Shown in pieces: positions 34,634 to 43,049 of a stretch of DNA of 64,000 bases. Each line of letters opens with the position of its first letter. Position 1 is the first letter of the stretch. A program made the position numbers and the translations under genes. The notes under the pieces are model-generated. The model had not been told where the DNA came from. It saw only the letters and a list, made by a program, of their open reading frames with translations, and searched no databases. Location of the stretch: assembly GCF_019973735.1 (NCBI RefSeq), contig NZ_AP024463.1, positions 930,001 through 994,000 on the forward strand. Direction: 5' to 3'. The stretch is from Arachnia rubra (GTDB lineage: Bacteria; Actinomycetota; Actinomycetes; Propionibacteriales; Propionibacteriaceae).

Positions 34634-35332
34634 ATGAAGCACAGTAAGGCTTACAGGGCCGCCGCGGACAAGCGCGACGGCTCCCAGCTGCACACGCCCG
34701 AGGCGGCGGTGAAGCTGGTCAAGGAAATGGCTTCGGCCAAGTTCGACGAGACCATCGAGGTCGTGGTGCGTCTCGGCGTCGACCCGCGTAAGGCGGATCA
34801 GATGGTGCGCGGCACGGTGAACCTTCCCAACGGCACTGGCAAGACGGCTCGGGTCCTCGTCTTCGCCTCCGGTGAGAAGGCAGAGGCCGCGATTGCAGCG
34901 GGTGCCGACGAGGTCGGTGTGGACGACCTGGTCGAGAAGGTGGCAGGCGGCTACCTGGACTTCGACGCGGTCGTCGCCACCCCGGACATGATGGGCAAGG
35001 TCGGCCGTCTGGGTCGTGTCCTCGGCCCGCGTGGTCTGATGCCAAACCCGAAGACCGGCACCGTCACCATGGATGTCGCCAAGGCCGTCTCGGATATCAA
35101 GGGCGGCAAGATCGAGTTCCGCGTCGACCGTCATGCGAACCTACAGTTCATCGTCGGCAAGGCCTCATTCACCGAGGAGCAGCTGACGCAGAACTATTTT
35201 GCGGTGCTGGACGAGATCCTGCGCCTGAAACCAGCCGCTTCGAAGGGCCGCTACGTGAAGAAGGTGGCGATCTCCGCCACCATGTCGCCGAGTGTCCTGA
35301 TCGACGGCACCGTCAGCAAGCCGGCGGAATAA
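34634..35332 (+). CDS. rplA: Large-subunit ribosomal protein uL1
   Basis: This 232-residue L1 protein forms the L1 stalk and moves E-site tRNA. The signature [22 protein letters not shown], the segment [22 protein letters not shown] and [14 protein letters not shown] [15 protein letters not shown] are present. It follows rplK by 81 bp. A terminator follows. In most bacteria rplJL comes next, but here two ABC transporter genes on the other strand intervene. Confidence 0.97.
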   Translation: MKHSKAYRAAADKRDGSQLHTPEAAVKLVKEMASAKFDETIEVVVRLGVDPRKADQMVRGTVNLPNGTGKTARVLVFASGEKAEAAIAAGADEVGVDDLVEKVAGGYLDFDAVVATPDMMGKVGRLGRVLGPRGLMPNPKTGTVTMDVAKAVSDIKGGKIEFRVDRHANLQFIVGKASFTEEQLTQNYFAVLDEILRLKPAASKGRYVKKVAISATMSPSVLIDGTVSKPAE

Positions 35333-35341
35333 AGTGAACTC

Positions 35342-35377
35342 AACCGGGGCGGGCACCAGCTGGGGCCCGCCCCGGTT
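35342..35377 (+). terminator. Terminator hairpin after rplA
   Basis: AACCGGGGCGGGC (35342-35354) is exactly complementary to GCCCGCCCCGGTT (35365-35377), with a 10-nt loop, starting 9 bp after the rplA stop. Confidence 0.85.
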
Positions 35378-35542
35378 CTGCGCCTCATGGAATCCCCAGT
35401 CCCCGCCGGGGGGTGACTTCGCAACGTGTCCTCGTGGATATCAACGGCACGTCAGAGGCCTCACGGCCCTGACGCGCGTTGCATTCCCTGGGCAGTGAGT
35501 CACCGGGTCTGTGAGTGGGCCGTTTTAGTTGCGTAGGGACCA

Positions 35543-35587
35543 TCTATCTGTCTCTCTCCTTCTGTCTTTCTATCTGTCTCTCTCCTT
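35543..35587. repeat. Polypyrimidine direct repeat
   Basis: TCTATCTGTCTCTCTCCTT occurs twice (35543-35561 and 35569-35587), 26 bp apart start to start, in a nearly pure C/T tract. It abuts the first 73-bp element. The whole 35378-35996 gap has no gene that I can support; it holds this repeat and two 73-bp elements. Confidence 0.85.
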
Positions 35588-35589
35588 GT

Positions 35590-35662
35590 GCACGAATCGC
35601 CGTCCGATGCAGTGAGGCGGTTCTGTGGCGACGTGCTTCTGGCGCCTCGCGGCGTTTCGTGC
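35590..35662. repeat. 73-bp inverted-repeat element, copy 1
   Basis: The left end GCACGAATCGCCG (one base off consensus) faces the right end CGGCGTTTCGTGC; the total is 73 bp. The interior begins TCCGATGCAGTGAGG, similar to copies 2 and 4. Confidence 0.85.
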
Positions 35663-35827
35663 CCGAGGGGACGTGGTGGACCTCGCGGTAAGCACGGTAA
35701 GCACCTGTGCGGTGAACATCTTGTGGTAGGCAAGTGCATCGTGGTTTCGTGCGTGCCCCTATCGGACAGGGCTTCCGTTCCATATGGGTCAGGACTTCCG
35801 TGCTTCTCCATGCGGGGCAGGAACAGT

Positions 35828-35901
35828 GCACGAATCGCCGTGCGCTGCAGTGGAGAAGGCAGGCGGACAACGCGACGCGAACGTCCTGCGGCGTTTCGTG
35901 C
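35828..35901. repeat. 73-bp-family inverted-repeat element, copy 2 (74 bp)
   Basis: The left end GCACGAATCGCCG, with the same A-to-T change as copy 1, faces CGGCGTTTCGTGC. The interior begins TGCGCTGCAGTGGAG. Copy 2 lies 165 bp after copy 1. Confidence 0.85.
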
Positions 35902-35996
35902 CCGCAAGGCGGGGTGGGTGAGGACGGACAGTTGGCTGTGCTTGATGTCGGACGGTGTGGCATCGACTAATTGTCCGGCGCCGGAGCTGCCTGACC

Positions 35997-37661
35997 TCAG
36001 GTGCGTGCGACCACCTGACCCTGGCCGAACTCGAATACCTGATGTGCCGACCCCAGGTGCTCAAGGCGGTGTGTGATCTCGATGATGGTCAGCCCCGGGA
36101 ACGCCTCGTCGAGGTTGGCCCGGATGCGTGACTCGAGACCGGTGTTCAGATTGGCCGTGAACTCGTCTAGCACTAGCACCTTCGGGTTCATCAGCAGCGC
36201 ACGGGCCAGGCAGAGACGCTGCAGCTGTCCGCCTGAGAGCTCTCGCCCGTCTCTCCCGGTCCTTGTCATCAAGCCTTGCGGCATGGCGCGCACCTCGTCG
36301 GCCAGCTCAGCGATGGCTAGAGCCCGCCACAGCTCATCATCGGTTGCTTCAGGGGATCCCAGCTGTAGATTCTCCCTGATAGTTGTGTCCAGCACCTGTC
36401 CGTGCTGTGGCACCAATACGACCGCACGGCGTAGCGAGTCGAGGGTGTATTCCCTTACCGATCTCCCATCGACCAGGATGTCCCCGCCTCCCAGCTCGTC
36501 ATAGCGCAGCAGCAGATGGGCGGCTGTCGACTTCCCCGACCCACTGGGTCCCACGAACACGGTTCGCTTCCCGGCAGCCGCGGTCACCGACACCCTCGAT
36601 AGAGTCTGGTTGCCAGGCAGAGCGGCGGGGTAGCTGTAGTCGACGTCGCGCCACTCGACGCTCGGGGACGAAGCCAGCAGCAGCTGCTGCTGGCCGTCCG
36701 CAACCGCCTCGGGGGCATGACACAGCTCCCATAGGCGCCGCGCGGCGCTCAGCGAATGGTCCAGGTAGCCGACGGCATCCTCCACACCTCGCGGTCCTTC
36801 GAACAGCCTCAGCGACGCAGTGGCCAGGGTTGCCACCACCACCGGATCGATCCGGCCCATTGAACCAATCAGGATGATCGAGGCTACTGACACCAGCATC
36901 AGGATGAGATTGACACCGCGCCGCAGGCCCTTGAAGACCAGAGGAGGCCGGGCAGCGTCGCGGACCTCCTTGCCCAGGACATCGAGTTCGGCGGCGCGCT
37001 GCTGCTGCCGACCGTAGGAGATCACCTCGTCGACGCCGTAGACAGAGTCGGTGACGTGGGCGGCCAGCTGTCTGCGTAGCCGCAGGCCTTCGGCGGTCGA
37101 ACGCAGTGAACTCCGGATTCCCAGGAACGGGATCGCCAGCAGCGCGATCGCGACACATATTGCTGGGATCATGACCAGCCCCCAGCCGGCCACCGCACCC
37201 ACTGCGGTCAGAGCCACGGCCGGCACTATGAAGGCTGAGACCATGGGCGCGAAAGTGTGGGCGTAGAACACCTCGATGCGGTCAACGTCACGGGTGAGCG
37301 CCGGTAGCAGATCACCAGATCGGTTGCGCAACACCACCGCCGGAGCCTTCGGCCAAAGAGCGGAGAAGGCATGGCCGCGCAGCAGCTCCAGCGCTTTGAA
37401 CGCGACGTAGTGGCCGGTGAACTGCTCCGCATAGTAGGCCAGCGCCTTTCCCACGGCGGCCACGATGATCCAGAGCATCAGGCCATTGAGAGGATGTCCG
37501 GACGCGGAGGACGCGACTATCGCACCGGTGAGACCGAACAGCACAAGCTCAAGACCGAGGTTGATGCAGCGCAGTATGGCAGAGATCAGAAGAGGGGTAT
37601 GAACCGGGCGGGTGATGCCGGTCAGCCAGCGGATCAGGTCAGGGGTGCTGGGGGTTTTCAT
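35997..37661 (-). CDS. ABC exporter half-transporter, second subunit (CydC-like)
   Basis: This 554-residue fused membrane and ATPase protein has six predicted spans in the first ~310 residues (for example PLLISAILRCINLGLELVLF) and an ATPase with Walker A GPSGSGKST, signature LSGGQLQRLCLARALL, Walker B VLVLDEFTANL and EITHRLEHL. It overlaps the preceding half-transporter gene by four bases and so forms a heterodimer with it. The pair resembles CydDC (thiol export or heme handling for cytochrome bd), but no cydAB is in the window. Multidrug or peptide export is equally open. Confidence 0.85.
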   Translation of the reverse strand: MKTPSTPDLIRWLTGITRPVHTPLLISAILRCINLGLELVLFGLTGAIVASSASGHPLNGLMLWIIVAAVGKALAYYAEQFTGHYVAFKALELLRGHAFSALWPKAPAVVLRNRSGDLLPALTRDVDRIEVFYAHTFAPMVSAFIVPAVALTAVGAVAGWGLVMIPAICVAIALLAIPFLGIRSSLRSTAEGLRLRRQLAAHVTDSVYGVDEVISYGRQQQRAAELDVLGKEVRDAARPPLVFKGLRRGVNLILMLVSVASIILIGSMGRIDPVVVATLATASLRLFEGPRGVEDAVGYLDHSLSAARRLWELCHAPEAVADGQQQLLLASSPSVEWRDVDYSYPAALPGNQTLSRVSVTAAAGKRTVFVGPSGSGKSTAAHLLLRYDELGGGDILVDGRSVREYTLDSLRRAVVLVPQHGQVLDTTIRENLQLGSPEATDDELWRALAIAELADEVRAMPQGLMTRTGRDGRELSGGQLQRLCLARALLMNPKVLVLDEFTANLNTGLESRIRANLDEAFPGLTIIEITHRLEHLGSAHQVFEFGQGQVVART

Positions 37662-39403
37662 CGGGTGCCCGCCGTCTCGAGTGGAAGGAGAACGCCGTCG
37701 CGCAGCTGGTGGGCTGAATCGGCGACAGCCAGGAGCGAATGGCGATGAGTGACCACCAGCACCGTCCAGTTAGGGCCGATCTCCTTCAAGGCGTCGATGA
37801 TGGCAGCCTCCGAGACTGCGTCGACCTGGCTGATCGGCTCGTCGAGCAGGAGGATTCGGCGGTCTGAGAGGAATGCCCGCGCCAGGGACAGGCGCTGTGC
37901 CTGCCCGCCCGAGATCAGCTGGCCCCGCTCGCCGACGTCGGAATCCAGTCCGCGAGGCATCCGCCTCACCTCTTCTGCCACGTGGGCGCGGCGTAGCGCC
38001 GTCCACAGCTCCTCCTCGCTAGCCTCGGGCTTCGCCATGCGGAGGTTGTCGGCGACGGTGCCTGAGAACAGCCATGTGGCCTGGGCGACGGATGCCGAGA
38101 GCTGACAGGCCTGCTCGGGTGTGATTGCGCCGAGGTCCTGGCCGTCGAGCACGATCGCTCCTTGCTGGATGGGCAGGGTCCCGCGCAGCAGAGACAGCAG
38201 CGTCGATTTTCCAGCCCCTGAGGACCCCATGATCGCGACCTTTGCTCCACGTGGTACGTCCAGATCGAGGCCTTTGAGGACAGGTCCCCGGCCGTGGTCG
38301 TGGTGGATTCCCTGAATGCTGATTGCTGCTTCGGTGGGTTTCGCCACGGCTGTGGCGGGGCGGTCCGCTGGGATACGCGACAGCTGCCGTGCGATGGCAC
38401 GTTGCGACGCCTTGCCGCTCATACCAATGTAGAAAAAGCCCGCTACCTGCAACATAGGCTCTAGCATCAGGGTGAGTAGCAGGGCGACAGACATTGCCTC
38501 CCCCGGCGTGATTGCCCCGGCCGCCAGCCGGGAGCCGATGAGGTACACAGCCCAACAGATCAGCAGCAGCGAGAAGGCGCCGTCGAGGACAATGATTACC
38601 ACCTGGTTGCCCGCCAGCAGACGCATGATGGCCCGGCGATTGGCTTCACCCTGAGCCCTCAGCCGGTCTTCGATCCGCTTGCCCGCCCCCAGCAGCCGGA
38701 TCGGAATGAGATTGCGCAGCGCGTCCAAATACTGCACCGACAGGCGAGCCCGCTCTCTTCTGGAATTTGCCGAGACCTTGCGGAACAGGCGCATGAAAGC
38801 CCAGACGGCCAACGGCACCAGAGGGCAGGCCGCCATGATTCCTAGTCCCAGTAACGGATCTAGGAGGGCAACATAGCCGAGTGTGAGAAAAGGGACGCCT
38901 ATCGCAGCGATGGTCGCGCCCAGATAGACCTGCCGGTACTCGGACATGCGCTCCACGTTGTCGGTCATCAGGGTCACCAGCTGACCAGACGAGGTCTTCT
39001 CTGAGGTAGCGTGGGAGTGCCCATGCCCCCGCTGGGCATTGGATGTTGCGTGGGCAGTTGGTGCTGCGACGGCACCAGGAGTCATGGGGCGGACGATCGT
39101 GCGGAAATACGCGTCGAGCAGCCGGGCTCTGAGGTGGCGTTCTTCCTGGCGGGCTGAATACCCGCCGAGCAGTATTTCGGCGAAGGCGCTGGCCCCGGCG
39201 ATCAAGGCGGCGAGAACCAGCCACAACCAGTTTGCGCCATCTGGGGGAGTCTGTTCGAGCATCCCACCCCAGGTGTGTCCGAGTATCACGAGTACCACCC
39301 CGAGGAACGTCGCGGAACCCATCCGGAGGATGCCGACGAGCAGCATTGACCGCCTCCCGAATTCCGATACGGGTGCGTTGCTCATATTCTGCTTCTTAGG
39401 CAT
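37658..39403 (-). CDS. ABC exporter half-transporter, first subunit with His-rich insert (CydD-like)
   Basis: This 581-residue fused membrane and ATPase protein has Walker A GSSGAGKST, signature LISGGQAQRLSLARAFL, Walker B ILLLDEPISQVD and VTHRHSLL. Six spans are predicted in the first ~310 residues. Between the second span and the following helix is a His-rich stretch (residues ~115-135, containing HATSNAQRGHGHSHAT) that is not typical of exporters and could bind metal or heme. AGGAG precedes the start. It sits on the minus strand between rplA and rplJ, interrupting a conserved ribosomal gene order. Confidence 0.85.
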   Translation of the reverse strand: MPKKQNMSNAPVSEFGRRSMLLVGILRMGSATFLGVVLVILGHTWGGMLEQTPPDGANWLWLVLAALIAGASAFAEILLGGYSARQEERHLRARLLDAYFRTIVRPMTPGAVAAPTAHATSNAQRGHGHSHATSEKTSSGQLVTLMTDNVERMSEYRQVYLGATIAAIGVPFLTLGYVALLDPLLGLGIMAACPLVPLAVWAFMRLFRKVSANSRRERARLSVQYLDALRNLIPIRLLGAGKRIEDRLRAQGEANRRAIMRLLAGNQVVIIVLDGAFSLLLICWAVYLIGSRLAAGAITPGEAMSVALLLTLMLEPMLQVAGFFYIGMSGKASQRAIARQLSRIPADRPATAVAKPTEAAISIQGIHHDHGRGPVLKGLDLDVPRGAKVAIMGSSGAGKSTLLSLLRGTLPIQQGAIVLDGQDLGAITPEQACQLSASVAQATWLFSGTVADNLRMAKPEASEEELWTALRRAHVAEEVRRMPRGLDSDVGERGQLISGGQAQRLSLARAFLSDRRILLLDEPISQVDAVSEAAIIDALKEIGPNWTVLVVTHRHSLLAVADSAHQLRDGVLLPLETAGTR

Positions 39404-39492
39404 GATTAATCTCCTGCAACACAGTGTCTCAAAGATAGCTCATGTCGACGTCCGTGCCAATACCCACCCAGGCCGAGTGACCAACGGCGGAT

Positions 39493-39521
39493 TTGTGGAC
39501 GGCGACGTCGTCGCGTAGACT
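39493..39521 (+). promoter_or_regulatory. Promoter of rplJL
   Basis: TTGTGG (39493-39498) and TAGACT (39516-39521) are separated by 17 bp. The predicted start, near 39528, lies just before the L10 leader. It shows that rplJL has its own promoter, separated from rplKA. Confidence 0.7.
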
Positions 39522-39527
39522 CTCACG

Positions 39528-39693
39528 AGCCGAAGACCGCAGGTGACCGAAGTCTCAATTCCCTCAAGCGGGGGAGCCCGCGCAGGTGATCGCAAGCCAA
39601 CCGGGTGTGCCCGTTCTGGTCCCGCGCCACCGGCGTCGGGGCTTCTTTCATGTGCTGGGGTCGAAGGCGACAACAGTTATGGAAGGAGACCCA
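39528..39693 (+). ncRNA. L10 leader (autoregulatory mRNA leader of rplJ)
   Basis: The 5' leader starts with the CCGAAGACCGCAGGTGACC sequence typical of actinobacterial L10 leaders. It is followed by a GC-rich stem region (GGGGGAGCCCGCGCAGG and a GGGTGTGCCC/GGTC block) and ends near AAGGAGACCCA. In this family the L10-L12 complex binds the kink-turn in this leader and lowers expression of rplJL. Boundaries are approximate. Confidence 0.75.
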
Positions 39694-40305
39694 ATGGCGA
39701 GGCCGGACAAGGCTGCCAAGGTTGCGGAGCTGGGGCACAAGTTCACCGACTCCGCTGCCGTGGTGCTGACCGAGTACCGCGGTCTCACCGTCAAGGACCT
39801 GCAGGAGCTGCGTCGGTCCTTCGGTGGAGAGGCCACCTACGCCGTTGCGAAGAACACCCTGGCCCTGCTCGCGGCCAGGGAAGCGGGTATCGAGGGCATC
39901 GATTCGACGCTCACGGGGCCGACCGCCTTCACCTTCATCACGGGCGATATCGCCAAGGTGACCAAAGGGCTGCGCGACTTCGCAAAGGCACATCCGTTCC
40001 TGGCTATCAAGGGTGGTGTTCTTGAGGGCAAGTTCCTCGACGCCAAGGCGGTCCTGAAGCTTGCTGACCTCGAATCCCGCGAGGTCCTGCTGTCCAAGAT
40101 GGCTGGCGCCATGAAGGGCAGCCTTGCGAAGGCCGCTGGCACCCTGGCAGCTCCGCTGTCCAAGAGTGCGCGCCTGTTCGGTGCTCTGCAGAGTGCCGCC
40201 GAGGCGAACCCGGACCTGATCGGTGGAGTCGGCTCCGTGCCGGCCGCCGAGGCCACGAACGAGGACGCCGCCGCTGGCGACGTCACCCCGGCCGAAGAGG
40301 CCTGA
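39694..40305 (+). CDS. rplJ: Large-subunit ribosomal protein uL10
   Basis: This 203-residue L10 protein anchors L7/L12 dimers in the stalk. It has [35 protein letters not shown] and [16 protein letters not shown]. The C-terminal helix that carries L7/L12 is present, followed by an Ala/Glu-rich tail ([14 protein letters not shown]). I chose the ATG at 39694 preceded by GGAAGGAGA, not the longer frames upstream, which read through the leader. Confidence 0.96.
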   Translation: MARPDKAAKVAELGHKFTDSAAVVLTEYRGLTVKDLQELRRSFGGEATYAVAKNTLALLAAREAGIEGIDSTLTGPTAFTFITGDIAKVTKGLRDFAKAHPFLAIKGGVLEGKFLDAKAVLKLADLESREVLLSKMAGAMKGSLAKAAGTLAAPLSKSARLFGALQSAAEANPDLIGGVGSVPAAEATNEDAAAGDVTPAEEA

Positions 40306-40379
40306 GCAGCAGCCGCTGCGGAAAAGAAATCCGTCGCAGCTTGACTGCTTGCGATGCTTAACCGAAAGGAACGCCCATT

Positions 40380-40778
40380 ATGGCGAAGCTCACCAAGGAA
40401 GAGCTCCTTGATGCCTTCAAGGAGATGACCCTCATCGAACTGTCCGAGTTCGTGAAGCTGTTCGAGGAGACCTTCGACGTCACCGCTGCTGCTCCGGTTG
40501 CCGCCGTGGTTCCCGGTGCCCCGGCTGCCGGTGGTGGTGACGCCGGCGCGGCTGAGGAGGCTGACTCCGGCAAGGTCGACGTCATCCTCACCTCGGGTGG
40601 CGACAAGAAGATCGCTGTCATCAAGGAGGTGCGCACCCTCACCAGCCTCGGCCTGAAGGACGCCAAGGATCTGGTGGAGTCCGCTCCGAAGCCTGTTCTC
40701 GAGCAGGTTGAGAAGGACGTCGCCGAGAAGGCCAAGGAAGCACTCGAGGCCGCCGGCGGCTCTGTCGAGATCAAGTGA
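40380..40778 (+). CDS. rplL: Large-subunit ribosomal protein bL12
   Basis: This 132-residue L7/L12 protein has an N-terminal dimer domain ([25 protein letters not shown]), an Ala/Gly-rich hinge ([16 protein letters not shown]) and a C-terminal factor-binding domain ([37 protein letters not shown]). AAAGGAA precedes the ATG. It lacks the usual downstream neighbour rpoB: a terminator and about 5.4 kb of other DNA follow. Confidence 0.97.
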   Translation: MAKLTKEELLDAFKEMTLIELSEFVKLFEETFDVTAAAPVAAVVPGAPAAGGGDAGAAEEADSGKVDVILTSGGDKKIAVIKEVRTLTSLGLKDAKDLVESAPKPVLEQVEKDVAEKAKEALEAAGGSVEIK

Positions 40779-40803
40779 TTCCTGCCGGTCACCCGGAAGT
40801 CGC

Positions 40804-40840
40804 AGCTGGTCCGTCCCAAAGGGCGGGCCAGCTTGCTTTT
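40804..40840 (+). terminator. Terminator hairpin after rplL
   Basis: AGCTGGTCCGTCCC (40804-40817) pairs, with G-T wobbles, with GGGCGGGCCAGCT (40821-40833), followed by TGCTTTT. It shows that rplJL transcription ends before rpoB. Confidence 0.8.
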
Positions 40841-40977
40841 ACCTGGTGTCGCGTGCCGTGCGCCAGTTTCTGGCTCCAGATGCGGCATGCTGAGGTCCAC
40901 CTCGCTGTGTTGCCTGCGTCCAGCTTGGCTGTCTCGGTCCAGCGTCTGTCCTGGAACCGCCCACTGAAGGACTTCCG

Positions 40978-41054
40978 GCACGAATTTCACGAGCGGCTTT
41001 TAGTCCAGCAGAATCCTTGTTAACGCAGCGTTGGTAAGGGATTTTGCTGCTCCC
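40978..41054 (+). repeat. ~79-bp inverted-repeat element, copy B
   Basis: The left end around TTTCACGAGCGGCTTTT and the interior AGAATCCTTGTTAACGCAGC align with copy A over about 65 bp. The right end ATTTTGCTGCTCCC is more diverged. Confidence 0.65.
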
Positions 41055-41087
41055 AGGCTTCCCTCGAATAATCCTCTTTGTTGTTTG

Positions 41088-41165
41088 GAAGCTTACTCAT
41101 AGGGCGGCTGATAAACAGTAAAACTCCTTGCCAGAGTAGGTCGATTGCGGCTGTAAATAAGCCTC
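41088..41165 (+). repeat. ~79-bp inverted-repeat element, copy C
   Basis: The left end GAAGCTTACTCAT faces the right end GTAAATAAGCCTC. The interior includes TAAAACTCCTTGCC, shared with copy D. The total is 78 bp. Confidence 0.75.
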
Positions 41166-41272
41166 TTGGTGCTGGATGCTTCGTCTGTCTTGCGGTATAG
41201 AGCCGGCTCCAGCAGCCTTTGGATCCGTTCGCCCCAACAGTATTTGGTGAGTGATTTCCACGCCCCGGATGC

Positions 41273-41345
41273 GCACGAAACGCCCTGTCCGGTTGATTCC
41301 AAGGCATACGACGTCGTCTGATAGGCACAGGCCGGCGTTTCATGT
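41273..41345. repeat. 73-bp inverted-repeat element, copy 3
   Basis: The left end GCACGAAACGCCC faces a diverged right end CGGCGTTTCATGT; the total is 73 bp. It is the most degraded copy. Confidence 0.7.
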
Positions 41346-41404
41346 CCGTGATCCACTACAACTTACCGTTTCCGGCGGTGTAGACGATGAATCCGGCGGA
41401 CCTG

Positions 41405-41442
41405 GAGGCTTAATCACGGCTTGAATAACTTGGTCTGACAAG
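41405..41442. repeat. Partial ~79-bp element (left end only)
   Basis: GAGGCTTAATCAC followed by about 25 bp ending in CTGACAAGGA looks like the left half of an element, cut off where copy D begins. Confidence 0.45.
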
Positions 41443-41522
41443 GAGGGTTACTCACAGTCAGCCCGCAGAATGATAAAACTCCTTGTCGGCACGAGTTTCT
41501 CGTGACCGTAAATAAGCCCTAA
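41443..41522 (+). repeat. ~79-bp inverted-repeat element, copy D
   Basis: The left end GAGGGTTACTCAC faces the right end GTAAATAAGCCC. The interior ATAAAACTCCTTGTCGGCAC is close to copies A and C. The total is 80 bp. Confidence 0.75.
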
Positions 41523-41565
41523 GGATTTCTGTCCCTTCGGGGGCTGCCTGTGATTAACTCTCCTA

Positions 41566-42444
41566 GAGGCTTATTCATGGGGTGTAGGTGAATATGATTC
41601 CGAGGACGGCGTTGATGGTGGTAGTGAAGGTTGCGTAGGGGCGGCGGTAGTCGGTGTGAAGGATGCGCCAGGTTTTCAATTGCGCGATACTTCGTTCTAT
41701 GAGGTAGCGGATAGTGTTGATTTTCTTGTTGAACTCCTTTTCACTGTCGTATAATTCATGACCGGCTGGTTTCTTGACCGGGGTAATCATCCCGGCACCG
41801 GCATAGCCTTTATCACCAATATGGATGGTCTGATTAATCATGTCGAGGAGTCGGGAGTCTTTTAGTGCTGTAAGGTCATAGGGTGCTTGTCTGGGAAGGG
41901 GTGCGAGACCCAGGCAAGCCTTCCTGTCAGGGTGCAGGCCACCTGGATGGTGACTCCGGTGGTGTGGTGTTTACCTGAGTACAGCTCTGGATGCCGCCGC
42001 CAGGACCAGCAGGGCAGGAGAGTACCATCAATGATCAACTGCTGGGTCGGGTCAAGGTCCTCCACGGTAGGGATCTGGGCTTGAAGATTCCCGGCGATCA
42101 GTGGGACGTAGGCGTTGATAATCCTACTGACCGTGGGTTGAGAAATCTCAAAGATCTCCGCGAGGAGTTCTTGTGTGAGGTTATGGCGCAACGCTAAAAG
42201 TATGAGGCGGATACTGGTGAAGAGCCCGAGGGTTCGTGAGCCAGCCAGCAGGTAGCTGGCCTTTGGTGTGGGTGTGGATGCCTGCGCACAAGTCGAGGAC
42301 TTCACTGGTGTCGAGTTTTGTGCTAGCATTCCCTACGGACGGCTTGTTCTTGTGATGATTTGTTTTCACACCCAATTATCTCAAAAGAGCAAGCCGTCCC
42401 TTACGTCTTCTAACGCGTGTCAACAAACCCCATGAATAAGCCTC
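41566..42444 (-). mobile_element. IS5-family insertion sequence with frameshifted transposase
   Basis: An 18-bp perfect inverted repeat bounds the element: GAGGCTTATTCATGGGGT at 41566-41583 and its complement at 42427-42444. Both flanks carry CTA, a plausible short target duplication. Its 879-bp length and DDE transposase fit the IS5 superfamily. The ends resemble those of the ~79-bp repeats in the same tract. Confidence 0.88.
41575..42329 (-). pseudogene. IS5-type DDE transposase, split by a frameshift
   Basis: The first part (42329 to 41862, 155 residues) holds a helix-turn-helix (ELLAEIFEISQPTVSRIINAY) and the first catalytic aspartate in LIIDGTLLP. The second part (41841 to 41575) holds the second aspartate in IHIGDKGYAG and the glutamate in YLIERSIAQLKTWRIL. 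At about 41880 the reading frame changes: part one reads PFPDKHPMTLQH then stops, while the other frame reads YDLTALKDSRLLD into part two. One missing C in the CACCC run would restore one frame. A programmed frameshift is possible but no slippery run is seen. Confidence 0.8.
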
Positions 42445-42606
42445 CTAGAACCGGCACGTGAAAAACCGGCTGAGCGGGTGGCCACATCCTTGGTCTTTGA
42501 AGTGCGTCTGTATCTACGAGGGCAGCGCCGTGACCTGCGACTTCGTCATCAACGAGTAGCGACTCAACCTATGCCGAATCGCTGAAGCCACGTTCATGCA
42601 TGCTGA

Positions 42607-42685
42607 GAGGATTAATCACAGGCACAGACAACTTGGCGTTGACGGCGAGTGTTGCCACAGTGGAAGCCGACTATGAATAACATCC
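42607..42685. repeat. ~79-bp inverted-repeat element, copy F
   Basis: The left end GAGGATTAATCAC faces the right end TATGAATAACATCC; the total is 79 bp. The interior (ACTTGGCGTTGACGGCGAG) is only loosely like the others. The gap 42445-43049 has no gene; it holds copies F and E and the 73-bp copy 4. Confidence 0.6.
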
Positions 42686-42711
42686 TGACCCTGTGCTTAC
42701 GATGCGTCGCT

Positions 42712-42790
42712 GAGGAAGCTATTCACAACCGTAAGCAATCCTGGACTGACAAGGTGCTTACCGGGCCGAAAATTCCTCGAGAATAGTCTC
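42712..42790 (-). repeat. ~79-bp inverted-repeat element, copy E (inverted)
   Basis: Read on the minus strand it aligns with copy A almost throughout: CGGTAAGCACCTTGTCAGTC against CGGTAAAAACCCCTGTCAGC, and GTGAATAGCTTCCT against GTGAATAGCTCCCT. The total is 79 bp. Confidence 0.8.
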
Positions 42791-42887
42791 TTGAGTCGCG
42801 TTTGTGACTCAACGCTGACCCTGTGTTTGCGACGTACCAGCCCGCAGTTGCGATTGGCTGTATCGACATCTACGACCGTCCTGGTGC

Positions 42888-42960
42888 GCACGAAACGCCG
42901 TTTCTTGCAGAGGAGCGGGAGTGAGAAGAGGCATGGCGGTAGACGCACGGCGTTTCGTGC
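42888..42960. repeat. 73-bp inverted-repeat element, copy 4
   Basis: Perfect ends GCACGAAACGCCG and CGGCGTTTCGTGC bound 73 bp. The interior begins TTTCTTGCAGAGGAG, similar to copies 1 and 2. Confidence 0.88.
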
Positions 42961-43049
42961 ACGCGTTCGGTCCGGATTCAGCAATGCTATGGAGGTGCGC
43001 GTCAGCGGTCACGTACTGACGGGGGAGATCGGCAGGTAGTTTTGAAGAT

